Source: an uncultured Bacteroidales bacterium (lineage in GTDB: Bacteria; Bacteroidota; Bacteroidia; Bacteroidales; UBA932). Taken from it: a stretch of DNA of 5,472 bases. Positions within the stretch are counted from its first letter, which is position 1, and every line of letters starts with the position of its first letter. This document shows, piece by piece, positions 1-5,472 of the stretch. Both the position numbers and the translations under genes were made by a program. The DNA lies in contig CAKUYG010000144.1 in assembly GCA_934702165.1 (NCBI GenBank), positions 1 through 5,472 of the forward strand, written 5' to 3'. Below the pieces are notes generated by a model. The model saw nothing but the letters and a program-made list of their open reading frames with translations. It made no database searches and was not told where the DNA came from.

Positions 1-251
1 GTCTTGATCTGCTCGGGAGTCATCGGGGAATGGGTGCCGAGAGCCGGCATCACATCAGTGAGAGCGTCACCGAAATAGTCATAGACCATCTCGGTGATCG
101 GCCCGGCATATGAGTTGAGACGTGTGAAGTCCGGCGGCAGGGCCAGCACGCGCTTCTTTGTCCCCATCTTGTCGAAGACTTCCTTAAGTATAGCCCTGAC
201 TTCGTCAGGAGTGATGTTATCAGTCTTCGAACCTCTTGCGTAGTACAGCAT
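1..251 (-). CDS. LarA-like lactate racemase-domain protein (DUF2088 family), N-terminal part only
   Basis: The gene starts at the ATG complementary to 249-251 and runs off the left edge, leaving 83 complete residues. Two features match the N-terminal domain of the LarA superfamily: a DFTR segment (residues 41-44), like the family's D-x-TR, and ALGTH followed by PMT (residues 70-78), like the family's A-x-GTH-x-x-MT. The His of that GTH motif (H74) probably corresponds to a catalytic His of LarA. Characterised LarA proteins use a nickel-pincer cofactor to racemise or epimerise alpha-hydroxy acids, and homologs act on lactate, malate and aldonates such as gluconate. The start follows an AGGGA-like site and lies 8 bp after the kinase stop, so the two are probably cotranscribed. 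The kinase partner suggests a sugar-acid (aldonate) substrate rather than lactate; that is inference. Cofactor-binding residues lie outside the window. No signal peptide is seen, so it is probably cytoplasmic. Confidence 0.82.
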   Translation of the reverse strand, partial: MLYYARGSKTDNITPDEVRAILKEVFDKMGTKKRVLALPPDFTRLNSYAGPITEMVYDYFGDALTDVMPALGTHSPMTPEQIK

Positions 252-259
252 AGGCTTCC

Positions 260-1339
260 CTATCTCTTGACGCGGGCGTTGCCCTGCCAGATGCTCCATA
301 CCTGCTCCTCATCGGCAGGCTGGCCGTAGTCGGTGAGGAAAGTGGTGGCAAGGGCGCCGCTGGCCCAGCCGAACTGGATCCATTTTTCTGGCTCCCATCC
401 TTTCAGGACAGCGTATAGCAGACCTCCCACGAAGCCGTCGCCCCCGCCGATGCGGTCGAGAACATGGATCTCGCGAGGCTCAACCACATGCCAGGTGTCA
501 CCTTCAAGCATGATGGCGCCCCAATTGTGGCTGTTGGTGTTGTTGACCTGACGGAGAGTGGTAGCGAACACCTGGGCTCCCGGATACTCCTTCTTCACAC
601 GGCGTATCATCTCCTTGAATCCGTCTATCTTGGACGCGATGTCCTTGCCACCGGCTTCCGGTCCTTCGATGCCGAGGCACAGCTGGAAGTCCTCCTCGTT
701 GCCGATGAGGATGTCTGAAATGCTGCATATTTCGGAAAAGATGTCGTGAAGCTCCTGCTCACGGCCTTTCCAGAAGGACGCACGGTAGTTGAGGTCGAAA
801 CTGATGCGGGTGCCATACTTCTTGGCGGCACGGGCGATCTCGAGACAGAACTTGCTCGTGTCCGGACTGAGCGCGGCGATGAGTCCGGAAAGGTGGACAA
901 TCTGTACACCCTCCTGGCCGAAGATGCGGTCAAGGTCGAAGTCCTTGACATTGAGGGTACGGCCGACCTCGCCTGCGCGGTCGTTCCACACACGCGGACC
1001 GCGTGAACCGTATCCGCTGTCGGCGATGTTGATCTGGTGTCTATACCCCCAAGGACCGCCCTGAGGCACTTCCGGCCCTTCGAAATCCATGCCGCGGGCG
1101 CGGAGGTTGGACTTGATGAAAGCTGCGAACGGGCTGTCCTTGACGAAAGCTGTCAGCACCTTGACAGGAAGTCCCAGGTAAGATGACACACTGGCGACAT
1201 TGGTCTCGGCACTGGTGGCCTGGAGGTGCAGCACGTCGCTGCTCTGCACAGGCTGTCCGTTCTCAGGAGTGATTCGAAGTCCCATGCTGGTCGGGACAAG
1301 GAGGGCATATTTGCAGCCCTGCTTAAGTGATATATCCAT
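260..1339 (-). CDS. PfkB/ribokinase-family sugar kinase, 2-keto-3-deoxygluconate kinase-like (KdgK-like)
   Basis: A complete 359-residue kinase, slightly longer than the usual 300-350 of the family. The C-terminal PfkB signature is clear: DRIGGGDGF at residues 295-303, with D301 as the expected catalytic base and GGG forming the anion hole. The DR(V/I)GGGD form is typical of 2-keto-3-deoxygluconate kinases. Other core pieces are a FDLNYR strand (181-186) and a GNEEDF segment (213-218). Near the N terminus, TSAETNVA (42-49) stands where family members usually have a Gly-Gly-x-x-x-N substrate motif; the Asn is kept. The expected role is ATP-dependent phosphorylation of KDG or a related keto-sugar acid in the cytoplasm. 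The first ATG is chosen because residues 11-30 fit the conserved first strand. An AAGGAA lies only 1 nt upstream, so Shine-Dalgarno pairing is doubtful. It lies between a GH28 hydrolase and a LarA homolog, supporting sugar-acid catabolism. The exact substrate is inferred. Confidence 0.88.
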   Translation of the reverse strand: MDISLKQGCKYALLVPTSMGLRITPENGQPVQSSDVLHLQATSAETNVASVSSYLGLPVKVLTAFVKDSPFAAFIKSNLRARGMDFEGPEVPQGGPWGYRHQINIADSGYGSRGPRVWNDRAGEVGRTLNVKDFDLDRIFGQEGVQIVHLSGLIAALSPDTSKFCLEIARAAKKYGTRISFDLNYRASFWKGREQELHDIFSEICSISDILIGNEEDFQLCLGIEGPEAGGKDIASKIDGFKEMIRRVKKEYPGAQVFATTLRQVNNTNSHNWGAIMLEGDTWHVVEPREIHVLDRIGGGDGFVGGLLYAVLKGWEPEKWIQFGWASGALATTFLTDYGQPADEEQVWSIWQGNARVKR

Positions 1340-1366
1340 ATTCCTTAAAAAATTTCAGTTCAACTT

Positions 1367-1375
1367 GCAAAAGTA
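1367..1375 (-). promoter_or_regulatory. Possible Bacteroidota -7 promoter element before the kinase gene
   Basis: On the minus strand this reads TACTTTTGC, a full match to the Bacteroidota -7 consensus TAnnTTTG followed by a pyrimidine. It lies in the 41-bp gap after the GH28 stop and would give a leader of roughly 20 nt before the kinase ATG. No convincing -33 TTTG is seen at the expected spacing, which falls inside the end of the GH28 gene. It may let the kinase and LarA homolog be expressed apart from the hydrolase. A short degenerate motif can occur by chance. Confidence 0.45.
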
Positions 1376-1380
1376 ATCAA

Positions 1381-2706
1381 TTATTTGTTCTTCTCGGCCT
1401 CCGGAGTGCCTTTCTCCAGCTCCCAGTCCTGCTTCTTCTGTGCGCGCTGAGGCACCTGATGCAGCTCGGTGAAAACGTTGTTGTCTTCTATCACGATGTC
1501 GGTAAGCAGGTACTGGTCCGGCTTCTCGGCAACCTCTATAGCCTGCTCCGTGCAGGTGAGACGGCAGTTGCGGATGGTCACGTGTTCACCGTACGACATA
1601 GGGATGTCCTTGCGGCCCTTGAGGTCGAAGAACTGGGTCCACGGGTGCACATAGAACGCCCAGCGCACCTCACCGGTGACATTTTCCACCAGCACATACT
1701 CGTAGCGCTGCGGAGTGTCCGGCCGCATCTTCATCTGGAGCACGCGGGTGGCGCCATGCACCTCGGAGTCGCGCAGGATGACATTGCGTCCGCCGACGCA
1801 CTCGCTTCCGAAAGTGATGACTCCAGGGCCCTTGCCGAACCAGCACTTCTCCACGAGGATGTTGGTGTTGACCCCGTTGTCCGGGTCGGTGTCCGCCCAC
1901 GGGCCCTTGCCGCCCTTGATGGCGATGATGTCATCGTTGACAGATATGTGACAGCCCGTGATGTGGACGTTGTTGCATGCGTCCAGATCGATGGCGTCCG
2001 AGCTCGGGGCCGCCACAGGGGAATGCGGGGCGAAGATGGTCACATCCTTCATCCTCACGTAGTCGCACTTGTACAGGTGGGTGGTCCAGAAACCCGAGTT
2101 GCGCAGGGTCACGCCCTCGATCAGGATGTCCTTGCCTCCAGCGACATAGATCATACGCGGGCGGAGGGCCTCAAGATTGGTGCATGCCGGATTGACGCGG
2201 CGGCGCGTCCAGAAATCCCTCCAGTACCTCAGGCCGTTGCCGTCTATCACGCCCTCCCCCCTGATTGAGAAGCCTTCGACATCGTATGCGTTGACAAGGG
2301 CGGCTATATAAGGCTGTATCACACCTTCGATATGCACTTTGGCCACCGGGTAGTCGGAGATGTCGTCACTCCCCTTGAGCACCGCCCCCCTCTCGAGAAG
2401 CAGATGAGTGCCGGACTTGAAAAAGAGCGAACTTGTGAGCCAGACGCCCTTCGGCACCACCACCGTACCGCCGGAGACTGCAGCGGCGTCGATGGCCTTC
2501 TGTATAGCCGCTGTCTGAAGGAGAGTGCTGTCACGCACTGCACCATAGTCAGTTATGACAAAACGCCTGGTCTGTGACGATGGGACCGGATCAGGTCTGG
2601 AGCTGAACCATTTTTCCACCGGAGTCCCGTCAGGCCAGGACTCGGCGCGGCAGAAAGGAACCGCCAAAAGGATGGTGATTGCAATGGAAAAGAATCTTTT
2701 CATCAT
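1381..2706 (-). CDS. Exported glycoside hydrolase family 28 protein (pectin/rhamnogalacturonan hydrolase-like beta-helix)
   Basis: 441 residues. The N terminus (MMKRFF, a hydrophobic core at about 7-17, then CRA before E22) is a signal peptide without a good lipobox, so the protein is probably periplasmic. Residues about 49-120 hold the usual GH28 opening: a DYGA motif, an AIQKAID helix and a GGTVVVP turn. A right-handed parallel beta-helix follows. Catalytic aspartates are retained: SSDAIDLD (235-242, D237 matching the NTD motif) and NDD (257-259). The polygalacturonase GHG His is replaced (GPG, 293-295, P294), and the RIK motif reads QMK (324-326). This argues against homogalacturonan and for another pectic substrate such as rhamnogalacturonan, as in fungal rhamnogalacturonases, which from memory also lack that His. 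The C-terminal tail (about 419-441) is highly charged. It is first in the minus-strand gene set, with its own promoter element. Either of the tandem ATGs could be the start. The fold is confident, the substrate is not. Confidence 0.88.
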   Translation of the reverse strand: MMKRFFSIAITILLAVPFCRAESWPDGTPVEKWFSSRPDPVPSSQTRRFVITDYGAVRDSTLLQTAAIQKAIDAAAVSGGTVVVPKGVWLTSSLFFKSGTHLLLERGAVLKGSDDISDYPVAKVHIEGVIQPYIAALVNAYDVEGFSIRGEGVIDGNGLRYWRDFWTRRRVNPACTNLEALRPRMIYVAGGKDILIEGVTLRNSGFWTTHLYKCDYVRMKDVTIFAPHSPVAAPSSDAIDLDACNNVHITGCHISVNDDIIAIKGGKGPWADTDPDNGVNTNILVEKCWFGKGPGVITFGSECVGGRNVILRDSEVHGATRVLQMKMRPDTPQRYEYVLVENVTGEVRWAFYVHPWTQFFDLKGRKDIPMSYGEHVTIRNCRLTCTEQAIEVAEKPDQYLLTDIVIEDNNVFTELHQVPQRAQKKQDWELEKGTPEAEKNK

Positions 2707-2724
2707 GTGGTTTACATTATTGGC

Positions 2725-2733
2725 ACAAATATA
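2725..2733 (-). promoter_or_regulatory. Bacteroidota -7 promoter element for the GH28 gene
   Basis: The minus strand reads TATATTTGT, an exact match to TAnnTTTG plus pyrimidine. It lies 18 nt before the first ATG of the GH28 gene, so transcription would start about 12 nt before the coding region. The -33 region, expected about 20 bp further upstream, has no clear TTTG and falls at the edge of the opposing promoter. It is the likely main promoter of the GH28-kinase-LarA set. Confidence 0.6.
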
Positions 2734-2753
2734 GATATTAATCTTCGGTTTTT

Positions 2754-2770
2754 CTCACTATTTTTGTGAG
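2754..2770. repeat. Short inverted repeat around the plus-strand -7 element
   Basis: Arms CTCAC (2754-2758) and GTGAG (2766-2770) are perfect inverted copies separated by 7 bases, TATTTTT. The spacer and the first bases of the right arm form the -7 element of the nitroreductase operon. This placement would suit a small operator, but 5-bp arms are short enough to be chance, and no regulator gene is present in the window. Confidence 0.3.
2759..2767 (+). promoter_or_regulatory. Bacteroidota -7 promoter element for the nitroreductase-GH3-HAD operon
   Basis: TATTTTTGT is an exact match to TAnnTTTG plus pyrimidine. Transcription should begin near 2773, leaving a leader of about 16 nt before the ATG at 2790. 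This favours the ATG over the in-frame GTG at 2766, which lies inside the element. No strong -33 TTTG is visible about 20 bp upstream. Confidence 0.6.
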
Positions 2771-2789
2771 TTGTATTGAAATTGGAATT

Positions 2790-3320
2790 ATGGACAATGC
2801 AGTAATCGATGCCATCAGGACACGCCGCAGCATAAGGAAATTCACAGCTGAACAAGTCTCTGATGACGAACTGAAGACAGTGCTCGACGCCGGCACATAC
2901 GCTCCCACAGGGCACAACGCGCAGGATCCGCTCATAGTGGCGGTCCAGAACCCTGAAATCATAAAAAGACTCTCCACCCTCAACGCCAGGATAATGGGGA
3001 CAGAAAACGACCCCTACTACGGCGCGCCTACAATCGTGCTGGTATTCGTGCCGCGCCCCGAGTACAACCCGAACTCCATACAGGACGGGGCGCTCGTGCT
3101 GGGCAACATGATGCTGGCCGCCCACGCCATCGGCCTCGGATCATGCTGGATCAACCGTGAGCGCGAGATGTCCGCCACGCCGGAAGGCAGGGCCATCCAA
3201 AAAGAGCTTGGCATACCCGAAGAATACATGGGCATCGGCGCCCTGTCCCTGGGCCACCCTGCCAGACCGAACCCAACCGCCCTTCCGCGCAAGGAAAATT
3301 ATTGGAAGATAGTGAAGTAG
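2790..3320 (+). CDS. Nitroreductase-family FMN-dependent oxidoreductase
   Basis: 176 residues, typical of the short single-domain nitroreductases of anaerobes. The N-terminal RTRRSIRKF (10-18) is the family's FMN-phosphate-binding motif, and a following APTGHNAQ segment (about 39-46) corresponds to the conserved flavin-contact loop. NMMLAAHAIGLGSCW (near residues 101-115) is the characteristic central helix, and GIGALSLGHPA near the C terminus is the usual closing strand and turn. Such enzymes bind FMN as homodimers and use NAD(P)H or other donors to reduce nitroaromatics, quinones or enones; the natural substrate is often unknown, as here. It is cytoplasmic, with no signal peptide. The ATG at 2790 is chosen because it begins the usual domain; an in-frame GTG at 2766 lies within the -7 element. 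It is first in a plus-strand operon, with the GH3-family gene beginning 2 bp after its stop. Confidence 0.92.
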   Translation: MDNAVIDAIRTRRSIRKFTAEQVSDDELKTVLDAGTYAPTGHNAQDPLIVAVQNPEIIKRLSTLNARIMGTENDPYYGAPTIVLVFVPRPEYNPNSIQDGALVLGNMMLAAHAIGLGSCWINREREMSATPEGRAIQKELGIPEEYMGIGALSLGHPARPNPTALPRKENYWKIVK

Positions 3321-3322
3321 GC

Positions 3323-5038
3323 ATGGGAAAATCTCATCATTTCTGGAACGGAGTCCTTGCCACCGCCCTGGTGGGAATCGGGGGAGGATACGAGTACCTC
3401 AGGCTCGTCATGGCATCGCGCAGGCCGGGAAGGTCATCAGCGATGACCCTCCGAAAGATACTTTTCTATGCCCGTAACAGCGAATACGGGCGCAAGCACA
3501 ACTTCAGCGAGATCCTCCTCGCCAAGAGCAACAAAGAACTGCTCGAACGCTGGCAGAAGAACGTAAAGCTCAACGACTACGAGGACTTCCGCCCTCTGGT
3601 CGAGAGACACAAGCACGGTGAGGAAGACGTGCTCTTCCCCGGCAAACCGGTGATGTACGCCACCACTTCAGGCACCACCAGCGAGCCGAAGTGGATTCCG
3701 ATAACGCGCATCTACATGTGGAACATCTACAAGAAGATGACCCGCGTATGGCTTTATAACTTCATCAAGAACAGGCCGAAAGCATTCTACGGCAACCTTC
3801 TCACCATAGTGGGACGCGATGTCGAGGGCCACGCCCCTGACGGGACCGTTTACGGGTCCGTGTCCGGAGTCACCAGGGCCGATGCTCCTCCTTTCATCAA
3901 GTACCTCTACGCCTGCCCGGACTGCGTGTACGCCATTGGCGACTACACAGCCAAGTACTACGCCATCAACAGGATAAGCATGGAGAAAGACCTCCACATG
4001 ATAGTGACCGCCAACCCTTCTACCATAGTCGAGATGCAGAACAGCCTTGACTTCTGGTTCGACCAGATGGTGGAAGACATTGAGAACGGCACGCTTACGG
4101 ACAAGGTCAAGATAGAGCCTGAGTACAGGGAGAAGATCCTCAAAGTGCTTAAGCCCAACCCTAAAAGGGCCGCGGAGCTTCGCGCCCTCAAGGAGAAACA
4201 TGGGCGCGTGCTCCCGAAGCACATCTGGCCCGACATGCAGATGATGGACACCTGGAAATGCGGCAACACCCGAATATTCCTCGACAAGTTCAAGAACTCA
4301 TTCCCGGAGAAGATGTTCCATCAGGAGTTGGGCTACTTCTCATCAGAGTGCCGTTTCGGACTAGTTGTTGACGACTCCATCTATACGGTGCTCTTCCCGC
4401 ACATGCACTATTATGAGTTCGTCGCGGAAGAAGATCTCGACGCCGCAAAAAGAGGCGAACCGGTACGCTACTGGCAGGTTGACGAAATAGAGGAAGGCAA
4501 ACGCTACTGCCCGTATGTCACCACCTTCGCCGGACTCTACCGCTACAACATGAACGATCTGGTGCAGGTCGGGACCAAGTTCCACAACGCACCGCGGGTG
4601 TTCATGATCCAGAAAATAAACGGAATCGTATCCATCACCGGGGAGAAACTCCACGAGAAGCAGTTCTTCGACGCTGTGGCGCTCGCTTCCAAGGAACTGG
4701 GCATCAAGGTGAAATTCGCCATCGGCTTCGCCGTCCCGGAAGAGTCGCGCTACCACTTCTATTATGAGTTCGAGGACCAGAATGTCGGGAAAGAGCAGAT
4801 GGAGAAGCTCAACCTCAAAGTGGACACCCTACTCCAGAAAGAGAACATAGAATACGAGAGCAAGCGCGAGTCTTTCAGGCTCGAAGCGCCTGTGGCGCAC
4901 AAACTTGTGCCTGACGCCTTCGAGAAGTTCAAGACCGCCTGCCTCGCCGAAGGCATGAGGGACGGGCAATTCAAGCTCAACCTCCTGCTACAGGACGAGA
5001 AACGGCACGCTAAATTCAAACAGCTTGTGGCTGAATGA
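3323..5038 (+). CDS. GH3 auxin-responsive-promoter-family (acyl-adenylating amido synthetase-like) protein
   Basis: 571 residues from the ATG at 3323, which is 2 bp after the nitroreductase stop; an in-frame TTG at 3302 inside that gene is less likely. Plant GH3 enzymes adenylate a carboxylic acid with ATP and transfer it to an amino acid. Bacterial members share the fold but mostly lack known substrates. Nucleotide-binding motifs are present: TTSGTTSEPK (114-123), like the ANL/GH3 motif SSGT(S/T)-x-x-x-x-K; a GYFSSE segment (337-342); YRYNMNDLV (406-414), where Asn408-Met409-Asn410 precede the conserved Asp-Leu-Val; and GEKLHE (440-445) at the domain hinge. The C-terminal domain covers about 445-571. 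The first 30 residues include a hydrophobic, glycine-rich stretch (about 9-22) that is not a standard signal peptide and might be a membrane-associating helix. The gene overlaps the HAD gene by 4 bp, so the two are probably translationally coupled. Family is confident, substrate unknown. Confidence 0.9.
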   Translation: MGKSHHFWNGVLATALVGIGGGYEYLRLVMASRRPGRSSAMTLRKILFYARNSEYGRKHNFSEILLAKSNKELLERWQKNVKLNDYEDFRPLVERHKHGEEDVLFPGKPVMYATTSGTTSEPKWIPITRIYMWNIYKKMTRVWLYNFIKNRPKAFYGNLLTIVGRDVEGHAPDGTVYGSVSGVTRADAPPFIKYLYACPDCVYAIGDYTAKYYAINRISMEKDLHMIVTANPSTIVEMQNSLDFWFDQMVEDIENGTLTDKVKIEPEYREKILKVLKPNPKRAAELRALKEKHGRVLPKHIWPDMQMMDTWKCGNTRIFLDKFKNSFPEKMFHQELGYFSSECRFGLVVDDSIYTVLFPHMHYYEFVAEEDLDAAKRGEPVRYWQVDEIEEGKRYCPYVTTFAGLYRYNMNDLVQVGTKFHNAPRVFMIQKINGIVSITGEKLHEKQFFDAVALASKELGIKVKFAIGFAVPEESRYHFYYEFEDQNVGKEQMEKLNLKVDTLLQKENIEYESKRESFRLEAPVAHKLVPDAFEKFKTACLAEGMRDGQFKLNLLLQDEKRHAKFKQLVAE

Positions 5039-5472
5039 TTGAAGCTGTCATATTCGACCTTGACGGGACGCTCTACGACTCCACGGGCCTTCATCGTCTC
5101 GTGGCACTCAAAGAGTTGTCCCGTCTGGCTTTTTTCCGCGTGCTGAAAGAACGCCTCGCCCGCAAAGAGCTCGCCGGCAAGGATTTCGGCAGTGGGACAG
5201 AATTCGAGAACGCCTTTTTCAGGAAAGTTTCCCGGAACTGGTATCTGCAGACTTATCTCCCTGACATGGTGAGTATTCTCCGGGAGCGGTTCCACCCGCG
5301 CGAAGGGTTGGAAAATATGCTTGAAGGAATCAGGTCAGCAGGCATCAAGACCGCCGTGTTCTCCGACTACGGCCATGTGCGCGAAAAACTTGTTGCCCTC
5401 GGCATCGACCCCGGACTCTTCGACGGACTCTATGACGCTGCTTCACTCGGAGGTCTCAAACCATGCCGGGAG
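5035..5472 (+). CDS. HAD-superfamily hydrolase (phosphatase-like), 3' end cut by window
   Basis: The start is the ATG at 5035, overlapping the TGA of the GH3-family gene as ATGA. The reading frame stays open to the edge, giving 146 residues. HAD motif I is perfect: FDLDGT (7-12), with D8 as the expected nucleophile and D10 as acid/base. A helical stretch (about 18-90) fits a C1 cap. Motif II is probably VFSDYG (108-113, Ser110), and motif III probably Lys142 in GGLKP (139-143). Motif IV (acidic, Mg2+ binding) lies beyond the window. The family includes phosphoglycolate-type phosphatases, beta-phosphoglucomutases and phosphonatases. With DLDGT and a C1 cap, a small-molecule phosphatase is most likely, but the substrate cannot be told. 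No signal peptide is seen, so it is cytoplasmic. It is third in the nitroreductase-GH3 operon. Confidence 0.88.
   Translation, partial: MIEAVIFDLDGTLYDSTGLHRLVALKELSRLAFFRVLKERLARKELAGKDFGSGTEFENAFFRKVSRNWYLQTYLPDMVSILRERFHPREGLENMLEGIRSAGIKTAVFSDYGHVREKLVALGIDPGLFDGLYDAASLGGLKPCRE

Noticed and set aside
1381..1400. Possible transcription terminator after the GH28 gene
   Set aside because: I looked for a GC-rich hairpin followed by a T-run in the 41-bp gap on the minus strand. The T-run near 1347-1352 has no convincing stem before it.
1327..2268. 313-codon open frame on the plus strand opposite the GH28 gene
   Set aside because: It lies almost wholly antisense to a well-supported GH28 gene. 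Its translation is rich in His, Val, Arg, Asp and Ala without recognisable motifs, as expected from the complement of GC-rich codons.
2766..2789. Upstream GTG start adding 8 residues to the nitroreductase
   Set aside because: The GTG overlaps the -7 promoter element and would not be transcribed from it. The ATG at 2790 gives the normal family N terminus.
2712..3125. 137-codon minus-strand open frame opposite the nitroreductase start and intergenic region
   Set aside because: It covers both promoter elements and is antisense to the FMN-binding motif of the nitroreductase. No domain is recognisable.
3302..3322. TTG start adding 7 residues to the GH3-family protein
   Set aside because: The ATG at 3323 is a better start codon, is positioned 2 bp after the preceding stop, and the extra residues carry no family feature.
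4762..5295. 177-codon open frame on the minus strand across the GH3/HAD junction
   Set aside because: It is antisense to two genes with clear motifs (GH3 C-terminal domain, HAD motif I). The translation is low-complexity Ser/Cys/Leu-rich and shows no family features.

Overview
The window looks like a chromosomal segment of a gut-type Bacteroidota, most likely order Bacteroidales. This rests on three points. Three upstream regions carry the Bacteroidota sigma-factor -7 element TAnnTTTG(T/C). Shine-Dalgarno sites are weak or absent for several genes. The gene families (family 28 polysaccharide hydrolase, small nitroreductase, bacterial GH3 acyl-adenylating protein) are common in that group. The DNA is GC-rich, which would suit Alistipes- or Muribaculaceae-like lineages better than classic Bacteroides, but genus cannot be fixed from this sequence alone.

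Left half (1-2706, minus strand): a three-gene set read right to left. First is an exported GH28-type pectin/rhamnogalacturonan hydrolase, then a PfkB-family sugar kinase resembling 2-keto-3-deoxygluconate kinase, then the start of a LarA-like (lactate racemase / aldonate epimerase superfamily) protein cut by the window edge. Gaps are 41 and 8 bp. The likely logic is release of sugar-acid units outside the cytoplasm, then epimerisation and phosphorylation inside it. The substrate is inferred, not shown.

Middle (2707-2789): an 83-bp divergent intergenic region with one -7 promoter element on each strand, so close that the two promoters should overlap. The plus-strand element lies between 5-bp inverted arms.

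Right half (2790-5472, plus strand): a tightly packed operon of a nitroreductase-family flavoprotein, a bacterial GH3-family (plant auxin-conjugase-like) acyl-adenylating enzyme starting 2 bp later, and a HAD-superfamily hydrolase that overlaps it by 4 bp (ATGA) and runs off the window. This suggests a coordinated but uncharacterised small-molecule activity.

No RNA genes, mobile elements, CRISPR arrays or clear terminators were seen. Nearly the whole window is coding. The most interesting points are the GH3-nitroreductase-HAD operon of unknown substrate, the LarA homolog/kinase/GH28 set, and a GH28 active site lacking the polygalacturonase His and Arg.
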